Virus record (IMG/VR): IMGVR_UViG_3300049846_001717
Coordinates: 1-64,000 of that record
Direction: 5' to 3' (one strand)
DNA: 64,000 nt
Origin: a virus
How positions within the stretch are numbered: the first letter of the stretch is position 1; each line of letters begins with the position of its first letter. The position numbers were made by a program, and so were the translations under genes. The notes beneath the pieces are model-generated. The model had not been told where the DNA came from. It made no database searches and saw only the letters and a program-made list of their open reading frames with translations. This document shows positions 40,209 through 48,719 of this stretch, piece after piece.

Positions 40209-40355
40209 GTAGCCGCCTTTTACTGTGGGCCTTCCCACACCGGCTCATGGCCGGAGGTACTCTACGGTTGCCTAATTGGTTGAATGTGGCCAGGTCACTG
40301 ATACGTAGGCACAGCCCTTTCGGGCATCAATACGCACTTCCTCACTGCACATTCA
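40209..40355. other. Intergenic, unassigned
   Basis: 147 nt with a CCGGC/GCCGG hairpin and no supported gene or tRNA arm on either strand. Confidence 0.35.
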
Positions 40356-40429
40356 TGGACACCACGGGAATCGAACCCGTCACATCGTCATTGCGAATGA
40401 CAATCGCCACCCTTGGTACATTGGCGCCC
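40356..40429 (-). tRNA. tRNA-Ala(CGC)
   Basis: Stem TGTCA/TGACG (one G:U), loop TTCGCAA, anticodon CGC. Acceptor GGGCGCC/GGTGTCC includes two G:U pairs. No CCA is encoded. Confidence 0.85.
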
Positions 40430-40499
40430 GAGCCCGCAACCGGCGATGTCCCGGCGAGTTGACCTCCCTTCAACTCTTTCATGCGGCGGATTATTTCAA

Positions 40500-40621
40500 C
40501 GGCGATGGCAGGATTCAAACCTGCATTCGTGTAACTCAAAGCGCTTTGAGAAAGACCATACGGCCACCATGCATAGCAACCGAACGTTCGAACCACGTCT
40601 TATCAGTTAGATGACACCGCC
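40500..40621 (-). tRNA. tRNA-like gene with long insert, isotype unclear
   Basis: The acceptor GGCGGTG/CATCGCC and T-arm GCAGG/CCTGC with loop TTTGAAT are sound. After a D-like segment about 45 nt are inserted. The candidate anticodon arm CTCAA/TTGAG has a 6-nt loop AGCGCT, which does not give a sure anticodon. At 122 nt it is the longest tRNA-like gene here. Confidence 0.5.
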
Positions 40622-40624
40622 AAA

Positions 40625-40695
40625 TGGACCGAGTGGGAATCGAACCCACGAGTGCGCCATGCCATGGCGCCAGTTTCCCGTTAGCTTACCGGCCC
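40625..40695 (-). tRNA. tRNA-Ala(GGC)
   Basis: Stem GCGCC/GGCGC, loop ATGGCAT, anticodon GGC. Acceptor GGGCCGG/TCGGTCC with G:U pairs. No CCA is encoded. Confidence 0.88.
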
Positions 40696-40715
40696 GAACA
40701 ATGCTTCTAATTTCA

Positions 40716-40786
40716 TGGACCCGGGGAGAATCGAACTCCCATTATCTCGGTGCAAGCGAGATGTCCTCCCATTAAACGACGGGCCC
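40716..40786 (-). tRNA. tRNA-Ala(UGC)
   Basis: Stem TCTCG/CGAGA, loop CTTGCAC, anticodon UGC. Standard arms. With CGC and GGC this completes an Ala set. No CCA is encoded. Confidence 0.9.
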
Positions 40787-40893
40787 AAATATCTAAACAA
40801 ACTGGACTGCCTTGTGGAACACCAGTCCGCCCTCCATGTTATTTTTCTCGACTTTCATCGGCCACCTATTGATGGGGCAATCCATTTAGACAA

Positions 40894-40968
40894 CGCACCG
40901 TAGAGGAATCGAACCTCTCTATCACTGTTTAACAGACAGTCGTAATCTACCAGACATACCAACGGTGC
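40894..40968 (-). tRNA. tRNA-Asn(GUU)
   Basis: Stem ACTGT/ACAGT, loop CTGTTAA, anticodon GUU, standard short variable loop. Acceptor GCACCGT/ACGGTGC with G73. Confidence 0.9.
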
Positions 40969-40995
40969 ATAATTCATTACATTTTCTACGGTTAA

Positions 40996-41076
40996 ATCAC
41001 CGGGTGGGAATTGAACCCACGTAGGCTTGCGCCACTGATTAACAGTCAGTTGCCTGAACCATTAGGCTACCGGTGA
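40996..41076 (-). tRNA. tRNA-Asn(GUU) with long variable arm
   Basis: Stem ACTGA/TCAGT, loop CTGTTAA, anticodon GUU. The variable region GGC-GCAA-GCC-TAC forms a hairpin, unlike the class-I copy at 40894. Acceptor TCACCGG/CCGGTGA. No CCA is encoded. Confidence 0.8.
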
Positions 41077-41378
41077 GTAACTACCTCTTGACCCCATTAA
41101 ACGATTCGGTTCTAAACCGAGGGAACTCTTGCGAGAAGAAGTACAGATCGTGTGTCGTGTGTAAATGGTGGACCCTGGGATTTCTCAATCCCACAAGTAA
41201 CGTAACCTCGGGACACGACTCCCATTACGGTGCTTGACATGAAACATTCTTGGAGCCCTTAATTCATGTGTCGTGCGACAGTGGAGGCCCGTGTTCAACC
41301 TACTTCAAGGCACGACCCTTGATACAGTGATTGACTCGGTCTTGTAAAATCTTCTTAGGACTCTACACACAGGCCATA
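41077..41378 (-). ncRNA. Structured non-coding stretch between tRNA-Asn and tRNA-Gln
   Basis: About 300 nt with several stems, including TCGGTT/AACCGA and GGGATT/AATCCC, and repeats of CACGACACA. No supported gene. Function unknown. Confidence 0.35.
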
Positions 41379-41451
41379 TAACCGCACTCGGATTCGAACC
41401 GAGATTCAGAGGGTCAAAGCCTCTTGTCCTAAACCGTTGGACGATGCGGCA
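41379..41451 (-). tRNA. tRNA-Gln(UUG), second copy
   Basis: Stem AGAGG/CCTCT, loop CTTTGAC, anticodon UUG. U1:U72 mismatch opens the acceptor end, as GlnRS prefers weak first pairs. Only 1 nt separates it from the CUG gene. Confidence 0.88.
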
Positions 41452-41452
41452 G

Positions 41453-41525
41453 TTGCTCTTCTAGGGATCGAACCTAGAGTTTCCTGGGTCAGAGCCAGGC
41501 GTGTTGCCAGTTACACTAAAGAGCA
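41453..41525 (-). tRNA. tRNA-Gln(CUG)
   Basis: Stem CCTGG/CCAGG, loop CTCTGAC, anticodon CUG. Acceptor TGCTCTT/AAGAGCA. The TAG stop of an HNH gene overlaps its 5' end by about 10 nt. Confidence 0.9.
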
Positions 41526-41848
41526 AAATGTTCTTTTCTATGACAGTTGGAACATAGTACAATACATTTTTCAACTTCTTGTAAAATTCTTGTCTTACCC
41601 CACGATCCCGCAGAAACCATTGATCCGATGTTACCGTGTTTAATGTTTGGATCTGTATGATGAAAATCTAGACATGCCGGATGTGATTCGGGGCATCGTT
41701 CACATTTCAATGTAGACTTGAATTGTTTCCACCATTCTTGCATTTCCTTACGACGGGTCTGTTTTCTTTGCAAGTACGAATCTTTATTGTTCAGATAATG
41801 TTGTTTGTTATACTGATCTTTCTGTTTTTTGGACCACTTATTTGACAT
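41516..41848 (-). CDS. HNH endonuclease, free-standing
   Basis: 110 residues from ATG at 41848, which has SD TGGAGAG; upstream codons belong to a leader. Zinc and HNH signatures are CERCPESHPACLDFHHTDP and CIVLCSNCHRKEH. The N-terminus is Lys/Gln-rich (KWSKKQKDQYNKQHYLNNKD). It is AT-rich compared with the structural genes and runs into tRNA-Gln(CUG), the usual context of a homing endonuclease in a tRNA array. Confidence 0.8.
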   Translation of the reverse strand: MSNKWSKKQKDQYNKQHYLNNKDSYLQRKQTRRKEMQEWWKQFKSTLKCERCPESHPACLDFHHTDPNIKHGNIGSMVSAGSWGKTRILQEVEKCIVLCSNCHRKEHFAL

Positions 41849-41915
41849 AATACTCTCCAATTTTGAGAGGTTGTTATGTATAAGTAGTCTGACCCAAACA
41901 GTTTCAGTCAGATAA

Positions 41916-42101
41916 TTACAACTCACTACATGGGATACAGAATGGTGCTGCGACCTGACGTTTCTTTTCTTCATCGAATCCAACGTCAATGAATTCGATT
42001 TTGTCTTCCGGGATGAAATCCGAACAGTTGACGCAAATCCACGAAATCTGTGATTTACCGTTTTCGATGACCTGCTTCACATTGCGTTTACGAACCAACA
42101 T
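41916..42101 (-). CDS. Small zinc-binding hypothetical protein
   Basis: 61 residues (MLVRKRNVKQVIENGKSQIS...), with CVNCSDF and PFCIPC as two CxxC pairs. SD AAAGG precedes the ATG. It is probably a small RNA- or protein-binding zinc ribbon. Confidence 0.65.
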   Translation of the reverse strand: MLVRKRNVKQVIENGKSQISWICVNCSDFIPEDKIEFIDVGFDEEKKRQVAAPFCIPCSEL

Positions 42102-42125
42102 ACGACCTTTCTACGTTAAAGTTGA

Positions 42126-42201
42126 TACCAGTGATGGGTGCCGACCCCATTTCAATTCCGCTTATGAGGCGGACGCCGATGCCGACCGGCTTCCCACTGG
42201 C
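42126..42201 (-). tRNA. tRNA-Met/Ile(CAU) with GUC-type T-loop
   Basis: Stem TCCGC/GCGGA, loop CTCATAA, anticodon CAU. T-stem ATGGG/CCCAT with loop GTCGGCA. Acceptor GCCAGTG/CACTGGT. Whether it is elongator Met or lysidine-modified Ile cannot be told. Confidence 0.75.
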
Positions 42202-42238
42202 GTAATGCTATTCCACCCAGGGTATTGCAGAGTAACAG

Positions 42239-42318
42239 TGGTGTGGGAGGGATTCGAACCCACAGGCCGAAGCGCCGGTTTTACAGACCGGTGTTAATTC
42301 CAACATAACTTCCACACC
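42239..42318 (-). tRNA. tRNA-Tyr(GUA)
   Basis: Class-II fold, stem CCGGT/ACCGG, loop CTGTAAA, anticodon GUA. The long variable arm fits bacterial Tyr. A single G34C change would give the loop of the amber suppressor at 29531, but the bodies differ. Confidence 0.9.
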
Positions 42319-42748
42319 ATAGATATGTGAGTGCAGTCTCGTTCACCAGTTCCCTGCACTTTCGTTTCACACGTTACGTCACTACAAAGAGTGATGGATT
42401 TTGTTTTCTCACGTTCTCAGAGGAGTATCAGTCCTCTGAGTGCTAAGACATATGACACAACCTACTCTCTAGAATTCCTTTGTGCCACTTCCGGTTCCAT
42501 CAACCGGTCGTCTTGTGTGTTGAATTACGTGGTGATGATCCCTCGTTACGAATCGCACGTAACATTGCAATTTAGATGAGTCGCCACCGTCAATCAACTA
42601 GTATGTACGCTGAAAGTGGCCAGCATTTATTTGGTCTGCACATTTAAGACTCTCGCCCAAACTACTTCCCGGCCTTTGCCGCCTTACGGGTATCTCCGGT
42701 TTTCGCCTCATCACCTAGTCATTGCCCAGGTATACTACGTAATTCAAG
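42319..42748 (-). ncRNA. Structured non-coding stretch with an anticodon-like hairpin
   Basis: 430 nt without a gene. The hairpin CTCAGAGGA/TCCTCTGAG (9 bp) has loop CTGATAC, exactly the loop of the tRNA-Ile(GAU) gene at 39549. Other stems lie around it. A large RNA, a tRNA mimic or a remnant are all possible. Confidence 0.4.
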
Positions 42749-42821
42749 GGTGATATACCGGTATCGATCCGGTACTCGCGGAGTCACAGTCCACTGTGCA
42801 GGCCACTACACTAATATCACC
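42749..42821 (-). tRNA. tRNA-His(GUG)
   Basis: G-1 opposite C73 and a perfect acceptor GTGATAT/ATATCAC are the His hallmarks. Stem GTGGA/TCCGC, loop CTGTGAC, anticodon GUG. T-loop ATCGATA. Confidence 0.92.
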
Positions 42822-42932
42822 ATAGGTGCAACCCCTAGGCCATCAGTTATTCACCGGCTGGGATGACTCCGCGCAGTGCCGGTCCAGATGCTCTCGTTGT
42901 CAGGGTTGCTGGAGAGCCCACGCTATGCTACA
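42822..42932. other. Intergenic structured spacer
   Basis: GCTCTC/GAGAGC and ACCGGC/GCCGGT hairpins, no gene. It may be part of the tRNA-His leader or processing region. Confidence 0.35.
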
Positions 42933-43006
42933 TGCTTCGGCTGAGATTCGAACTCAGAAGACTTCCGATTAAGAGTCGGATGCTTTACCTGATAAGCTTA
43001 CGAAGC
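42933..43006 (-). tRNA. tRNA-Lys(CUU)
   Basis: Stem TCCGA/TCGGA, loop CTCTTAA, anticodon CUU. Acceptor GCTTCGT/CCGAAGC. No CCA is encoded. Confidence 0.9.
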
Positions 43007-43045
43007 GTAGGAAGGTTGTTTACGGTCTAACCTACAAAGACCACA

Positions 43046-43120
43046 TGCCTCGGGTGGGACTCGAACCCACAACTTACCGCTTAAAAGGCGGCTACTCTGC
43101 GCTATTGAGTTACCAAGGCG
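43046..43120 (-). tRNA. tRNA-Lys(UUU)
   Basis: Stem CCGC/GCGG with loop CTTTTAA, anticodon UUU. Standard T-loop TTCGAGT. No CCA is encoded. Confidence 0.9.
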
Positions 43121-43124
43121 TTAT

Positions 43125-43195
43125 GCTTCCGGCCGATCCTGACACGGCAACGTGCTGTTTAAAAGACAGCTGTGATTCCTTTTCACCACGGAAGC
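43125..43195 (-). tRNA. tRNA-Lys(UUU) with GUC-type T-loop
   Basis: Stem GCTGT/ACAGC, loop CTTTTAA, anticodon UUU. The T-arm GCCGT/TCGGC has loop GTCAGGA and a U:U pair. It lies 4 nt from the normal Lys(UUU) gene. It shares the GUC T-loop with genes at 39682 and 42126. Confidence 0.75.
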
Positions 43196-43401
43196 GCTGG
43201 TGCCTCAATGTCGCGGTCACGTTGAGGCGCCGTGAGTGTGCAATATTGCATTTCTGGGACCGCTCACACACGGTCGTGCAATACTGTCCGCTGCTTCTTC
43301 GATTAACCAGTTTTGATGCCCGAAATAAATCCGACGTTCGTTATAGGAACGTTCGGGAAGCAGACTATCGACCTGAACAGAAGTCGGCTCGTACTGCCTA
43401 A
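43196..43401. other. Hairpin-rich spacer
   Basis: GCCTCAA/TTGAGGC and CGTTC/GAACG hairpins. A long minus frame crosses it (ending 43217) but begins inside tRNA-Arg and lacks a start, so no gene is called. Confidence 0.35.
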
Positions 43402-43473
43402 TGCCCACGGAAAGATTCGAACTTTCTCGGAGAGTTTCGTAGACTCTAATGCTATCCGTTACATCACGAGGGC
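43402..43473 (-). tRNA. tRNA-Arg(ACG)
   Basis: Stem AGAGT/ACTCT, loop CTACGAA, anticodon ACG; A34 is normally changed to inosine by TadA. Acceptor GCCCTCG/CGTGGGC has one U:U. No CCA is encoded. Confidence 0.88.
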
Positions 43474-43555
43474 GTTGACGGTGTTTAGTGTGGTTCGCCG
43501 TCACCACTCAATATACAACATCTGTCTTCAGTTGTCAAGTAGCAAACTTCAAAAG

Positions 43556-43641
43556 CGGAAACGATAGGAATTGAACCTACAAGTGCTTATTAGGCACCGA
43601 CTGTTTTCGAGACAGCTTATCGCACCAATGATCGCGTTTCC
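43556..43641 (-). tRNA. tRNA-Ser(CGA)
   Basis: Class-II fold, stem GCTGT/ACAGT, loop CTCGAAA, anticodon CGA. Acceptor GGAAACG/CGTTTCC with G73. Confidence 0.9.
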
Positions 43642-43755
43642 AGATTGCAGCAACAAGCACCAACTTTGTATGCATCCGGTGTGCATACCCTTTAATTCGG
43701 CTCCCGTCAGGGGTTGGTTAAAGCTCGACGCCCTCCCCATTCTTGTTACTACAAA

Positions 43756-43842
43756 CGGAAAGTAAGGGATTCGAACCCTTTCCCCGAATTAACGGGGCTG
43801 GTTTAGCAAACCAGTGTAGCGCACCGACTCTACCGACTTTCC
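43756..43842 (-). tRNA. tRNA-Ser(GCU)
   Basis: Class-II fold, stem CTGGT/ACCAG, loop TTGCTAA, anticodon GCU. Variable arm CCCCG/CGGGG is strong. With UGA, GGA and CGA this gives four Ser tRNAs. Confidence 0.92.
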
Positions 43843-43894
43843 TTCGCCCGAAGAGGGACTTTCACCCTCTCTTTCCGTTCGGGCAGGACGGAAG

Positions 43895-44059
43895 TTACTT
43901 TGTAGCTACCCGTTCTGCGTGCTGACACGCTTTACGATATGCCTCTACGGCTCGTTTGATTCGTTTTACATCTTCCGGCTTTGCAAACTCGTCGATCATC
44001 GTATAGATTTTCTTACGCGCCACAACTGCCTTATGTACTGCCTGCTCTCCGGCGGTCAT
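43895..44059 (-). CDS. Small basic helical protein
   Basis: 54 residues (MTAGEQAVHKAVVARKKIYT...) with SD GAGG. Basic and helical, suited to RNA binding. A 28-codon frame just upstream (44056-44142, MKNTAPSSGDTRRLMTATRS...) overlaps its start as ATGA and may be a leader. Confidence 0.65.
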   Translation of the reverse strand: MTAGEQAVHKAVVARKKIYTMIDEFAKPEDVKRIKRAVEAYRKACQHAERVATK

Positions 44060-44158
44060 ACAACCTCATTAAGTTGGAGTCCAGAACGAGTTGCGGTCAT
44101 GAGCCTTCTCGTATCTCCGCTCGATGGAGCGGTATTCTTCATTTAAACTATCCGGACA

Positions 44159-44230
44159 TACCCTCGGAGGGAATTGAACCCCCTATACTTGGTTCGAAGC
44201 CAAGCGTGATATCCGGTCCACTGCGAGGGC
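44159..44230 (-). tRNA. tRNA-Arg(UCG)
   Basis: Stem CTTGG/CCAAG, loop CTTCGAA, anticodon UCG. Acceptor GCCCTCG/CGAGGGT. With ACG, UCU and the CCU-like gene this gives four Arg tRNAs. Confidence 0.9.
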
Positions 44231-44269
44231 GTAGTTTGTTACACTTTGATCAAAACGTTCACCTACAAC

Positions 44270-44342
44270 ATGTCCGACAGGATTCGAACCTGCAACAACT
44301 CGTTTTGGAGGCGAGCACCATTAGCCAGTTTGGTTCCGGACA
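44270..44342 (-). tRNA. tRNA-Trp(CCA)
   Basis: Stem CTCGC/ACGAG (one C:A), loop CTCCAAA, anticodon CCA. Acceptor TGTCCGG/TCGGACA. This is the regular Trp gene; the gene at 29864 has the same anticodon letters in an odd loop. Confidence 0.85.
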
Positions 44343-44579
44343 TATACTACGATGGGAGGCGGGCTGGGCACGGGCCGTCAATCGATGCGTCCATCGACGG
44401 TGAGCATTCGCGAAAATACTCACTTCCCGATATTAGTTTGTAACGTACAACACCGTCCCGACACTCCACTAACTTTGAGACGCGTCCACACTCGGACCAC
44501 AAGGCATAGCTGGGGTCGCATCGCCTTGACGGGGAGTAGGCACCCCGTTCTCGTCTCCACTGCGGATCTTACGATCCAG
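44343..44579. other. Structured spacer
   Basis: 237 nt with CCGTC/GACGG and GACGGGG/CCCCGTT stems and no supported gene. Unassigned. Confidence 0.35.
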
Positions 44580-44655
44580 AGCCGCTAACCGGATTCGAAC
44601 CGGTACTTCTACATTGGCAATGTAGCGTGCTCAATCCGTTGAACACTATAACGAC
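44580..44655 (-). tRNA. tRNA-Gly(GCC), second copy
   Basis: Stem CTACA/TGTAG, loop TTGCCAA, anticodon GCC. Acceptor GTCGTTA/TAGCGGC with two G:U pairs. Confidence 0.88.
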
Positions 44656-44662
44656 TTACTTA

Positions 44663-44734
44663 CGGTGTATGCGGGTATCGATCCCGCTTCCTTCCCGTGA
44701 CAGGGGAAGATCCTAGCCAGTAGACGAATACACC
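44663..44734 (-). tRNA. tRNA-Asp(GUC)
   Basis: Stem TTCCC/GGGAA, loop CTGTCAC, anticodon GUC. T-loop ATCGATA. It lies directly downstream of a terminator, so it probably begins a transcript. Confidence 0.92.
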
Positions 44735-44741
44735 AACGTAT

Positions 44742-44793
44742 CAAAAAACAAGAAACCCCATTCACGGTTTTCAAGGCCGGTGAAGGGGGTTTC
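44742..44793 (-). terminator. Rho-independent terminator
   Basis: A stem with 13 of 14 pairs (GAAACCCC...CTTCAC with GTGAAT...GGGGTTTC), then TTGTTTTTTG on the minus strand. It ends the transcript of the 40-residue gene. Confidence 0.85.
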
Positions 44794-44817
44794 GGGAAAA
44801 CTTCGGGCGGTTACTGC

Positions 44818-44940
44818 TTAGTTTGCGCCGCCACCCATCCCATCCCCTTCGATTGTATCTTCAATACTGCGCGTACCGAAGGCTTGCTTCGATGCGGGCA
44901 TTGTATTGACTTTATACTGCCAAGTGGTATGGGTAAACAT
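44818..44940 (-). CDS. Small Gly-rich hypothetical protein
   Basis: 40 residues (MFTHTTWQYKVNTMPASKQA...) ending GMGGGAN. SD AGGA precedes. No family is recognised. It has its own terminator. Confidence 0.55.
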   Translation of the reverse strand: MFTHTTWQYKVNTMPASKQAFGTRSIEDTIEGDGMGGGAN

Positions 44941-45067
44941 AGGGAAATCCTAGGAGTTGGGTGATTCTGGACTATACATAGTGAGCACGTTCAGAAAACG
45001 GTCACTTTCTTCATATGGTGAAGTCTAACACATCGGCCGCCGTTTGGCAAGCGTCAGTTTTAACTAG

Positions 45068-45140
45068 TTGGCCCGGAGGGATTTGAACCCCCGCACTTTC
45101 CATTATGAGTGGACCGCTCTGACCGCTGAGCTACGGGCCA
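45068..45140 (-). tRNA. tRNA-Met(CAU), elongator type
   Basis: D-arm GTAGCTCAGCGGTCAGAGC, stem TCCA/TGGA, loop CTCATAA. The acceptor first pair is U:A, unlike the initiator gene. It is the most standard of the four CAU tRNAs. Confidence 0.85.
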
Positions 45141-45143
45141 ATA

Positions 45144-45506
45144 TCACCCGATTGGAATATTCGGGGATTTGGATTTGAGTACGTCAATGACACGATCAAA
45201 GCCCCATCGACCGAACATGATGCCACAACATAGGAACAACAACCAGAACATCGGCCAGGTCCAGACCTCATCCATATTACGAACAGACCGAACGATGCCG
45301 GTAAACAACACCGTACATGAAATGCCAAATGCCATCATTTTCGTCGCACTGGGCCGCCCATCAGTTCCGAGCAGGTCCGCGAGGGCCAAGATTTGACGCC
45401 ATCGGGCGTAGATCCATCGAAACACCGGACCGCCACGACTATATGGTCGTTGTACGGAAGGTACTTCAATGGTCTGTTGTCCAACTGGTCGATAGGTCAC
45501 GTTCAA
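45144..45506 (-). CDS. Membrane protein, two helices
   Basis: A 120-residue protein with membrane helices near residues 57-72 (MMAFGISCTVLFTGIV) and 84-99 (WPMFWLLFLCCGIMF). The N-terminus is basic. It could be a holin-like or envelope protein. It lies 3 nt from tRNA-Met. Confidence 0.65.
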   Translation of the reverse strand: MNVTYRPVGQQTIEVPSVQRPYSRGGPVFRWIYARWRQILALADLLGTDGRPSATKMMAFGISCTVLFTGIVRSVRNMDEVWTWPMFWLLFLCCGIMFGRWGFDRVIDVLKSKSPNIPIG

Positions 45507-45544
45507 CTCCCGTGTGGGGAATGTAACCGACTATGACCGTTTTA

Positions 45545-45635
45545 TACTCCCGGTGGGACTCGAACCCACATATTGCGTATCTCAGACGCTGACCGTATCA
45601 TAAGTACGGGGGCTTAACCATTAACCGACAGGAGC
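45545..45635 (-). tRNA. tRNA-Ile(UAU)-anticodon, long variable arm
   Basis: Stem CCGTA/TACGG, loop CTTATGA, anticodon UAU. A variable arm of about 23 nt contains GCGT/ACGC, a class-II plan not expected for Ile. Acceptor GCTCCTG/CGGGAGT. It is the first tRNA after GroEL. Confidence 0.8.
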
Positions 45636-45707
45636 GTACATCCATAAGTATACCCTATGGATGATTATTTGGCAAGCGTGGATTTTCTAGCCATGTCCAG
45701 CTTGTCA

Positions 45708-47330
<1,623 letters not shown>

Positions 47331-47377
47331 TTAGAAACCTTTGAGGGAAGTAATACTGAAATCTATATTACCAGTTG

Positions 47378-47743
47378 TTATCTGGCAAGAGCAGTGATGT
47401 ATTCGAACTGTGCTTTGTTTTCGATAATCACCGTTCGCTGCTTTACATCGAACTTCATCGGAAACAATTCACCTGACGGCACAACGATGGTAGTTCGGGC
47501 TTTCGTTGGTCGAGATACCTTGTTATTTCGTCGATATTTGTAGTAACTACTCTTCATCGTTGCAATTCGCTTCGTCTTGTTGTCTTCCGAAACGTTATAG
47601 AGACCTGACTTGACTGGATTGTTGAGAATGCCGGTGACGAATTTATCGACTACGTCTTCGACTGATTGATTATCAGCCCGCGCATCCACCAACTTGTAAA
47701 TCACATCCATATCTTCGTGAGCAACTCTTGGCTTCTTTTTCAT
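47378..47743 (-). CDS. Hypothetical protein
   Basis: A 121-residue basic protein (MKKKPRVAHEDMDVIYKLVD...) with an N-terminal helical part and a beta-like end (RTTIVVPSGELFPMKFDVKQ). Possibly a nucleic-acid binder. No family is recognised. Confidence 0.6.
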   Translation of the reverse strand: MKKKPRVAHEDMDVIYKLVDARADNQSVEDVVDKFVTGILNNPVKSGLYNVSEDNKTKRIATMKSSYYKYRRNNKVSRPTKARTTIVVPSGELFPMKFDVKQRTVIIENKAQFEYITALAR

Positions 47744-47756
47744 TGAAATGATTGGA

Positions 47757-48092
47757 TTAAGGGAATTCTAGCAGATAGTGACGCAGTCGATGGCACGTTG
47801 CACATCGTAGTTCACACTTGTCGAGTTCTTTCTTGAGTTCTTCCCATCGGAAGATGTACTTACCACTGATCTTGAATTCTTTTACCGTGGGATCCATATG
47901 GTCAAAATCGTAACAGACCGGATGGAAGGTTTTCTTGCAGTCCACGCAGATGCCGCCGAGATAAGCAACGGCTTTGATTTTGACCTCGGCGGACCTTGTA
48001 GCTTTGATACAGGTCGAACATTTGACACGAGTGTCGTGGTACTTGGGCTTAGGAATGTATTCCTTGCCACAATCACATCGATATAGTTTCAT
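47757..48092 (-). CDS. HNH/zinc endonuclease-like protein
   Basis: A 111-residue protein with YRCDCGKEYIP and CSTCIKAT (zinc ribbon), then CVDCKKTFHPVCYDFDHMDP and CELRCATCHRLRHY, an HNH core. It resembles the free-standing HNH gene at 41516 in its second half. Probable DNA endonuclease. Confidence 0.78.
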   Translation of the reverse strand: MKLYRCDCGKEYIPKPKYHDTRVKCSTCIKATRSAEVKIKAVAYLGGICVDCKKTFHPVCYDFDHMDPTVKEFKISGKYIFRWEELKKELDKCELRCATCHRLRHYLLEFP

Positions 48093-48136
48093 GCGACTCC
48101 ATATAGAGAATCCAACCTCTATACGTATCGCCGAAA

Positions 48137-48388
48137 TTACGCGGAAATGACCATTGTTTGATCACCACAAGTCAAATTGATTGACTGAGTGATTTCCTTG
48201 GCAACTTCGTGGAGCGTGGCGAAATCCGTCATGTCAAGATCGCCATACCAGAAATCACCTGACTCGGTAGTTGAGAGCACCGAATTCGGGTAAACCGTCT
48301 CGGTGAGTGGATGAATGATGCGTCCCTGGGTCAGCCCCTTGGACTTCATGGAACGGCTGGCCTGGTCCTGCACGTGTTCGTCGTACAA
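48137..48388 (-). CDS. Small hypothetical protein, TTG start
   Basis: About 83 residues from TTG at 48388, which has SD GAGGT 7 nt upstream (M)YDEHVQDQASRSMKSKGL; a longer upstream frame overlaps the previous gene. Acidic C-terminal half. No family is recognised. Confidence 0.5.
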   Translation of the reverse strand: MYDEHVQDQASRSMKSKGLTQGRIIHPLTETVYPNSVLSTTESGDFWYGDLDMTDFATLHEVAKEITQSINLTCGDQTMVISA

Positions 48389-48389
48389 T

Positions 48390-48719
48390 TTACACCTCGT
48401 TAATGAATGTTGCGTAGTGAGTGATGCAGAGCGGCGGTTTGCCGTCATGTTCTTTGCGTCGGATGCCGAATTTTCCACAGACCATACAGGTACGAGCGGT
48501 TTCTTGAAGAATCGATTTAGCAAACCGTTTGAAGATTTCTGAATGGGGTGATGTACCATCATCTTCCAGATACAACACCCCGTCCTTGATTTCCACCCGC
48601 GTCAATCGTACTTGTAACGTCTGTACTGCATCACGAATGACGTCAACGGTATGGGCCCATCCCGGTGGCAACGTACCGAGTGTGTGATGGGTTTGAAGAT
48701 AGCTCTTGATAGTAGACAT
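48390..48719 (-). CDS. Small protein with C-terminal zinc motif
   Basis: A 109-residue protein. CMVCGKFGIR and LCITH near the end form a likely zinc site of a type seen in small phage proteins. Its start overlaps the stop of the ABC ATPase gene, linking it to that operon. Confidence 0.6.
   Translation of the reverse strand: MSTIKSYLQTHHTLGTLPPGWAHTVDVIRDAVQTLQVRLTRVEIKDGVLYLEDDGTSPHSEIFKRFAKSILQETARTCMVCGKFGIRRKEHDGKPPLCITHYATFINEV

Noticed and set aside
43217-43507. Minus frame of 96 codons across tRNA-Arg(ACG)
   Set aside because: It begins beyond the tRNA and has no start after it; composition is not convincing.
30000-45000. Group I or II introns in tRNA genes
   Set aside because: No group I core or group II domain V was recognised; inserts are too short.
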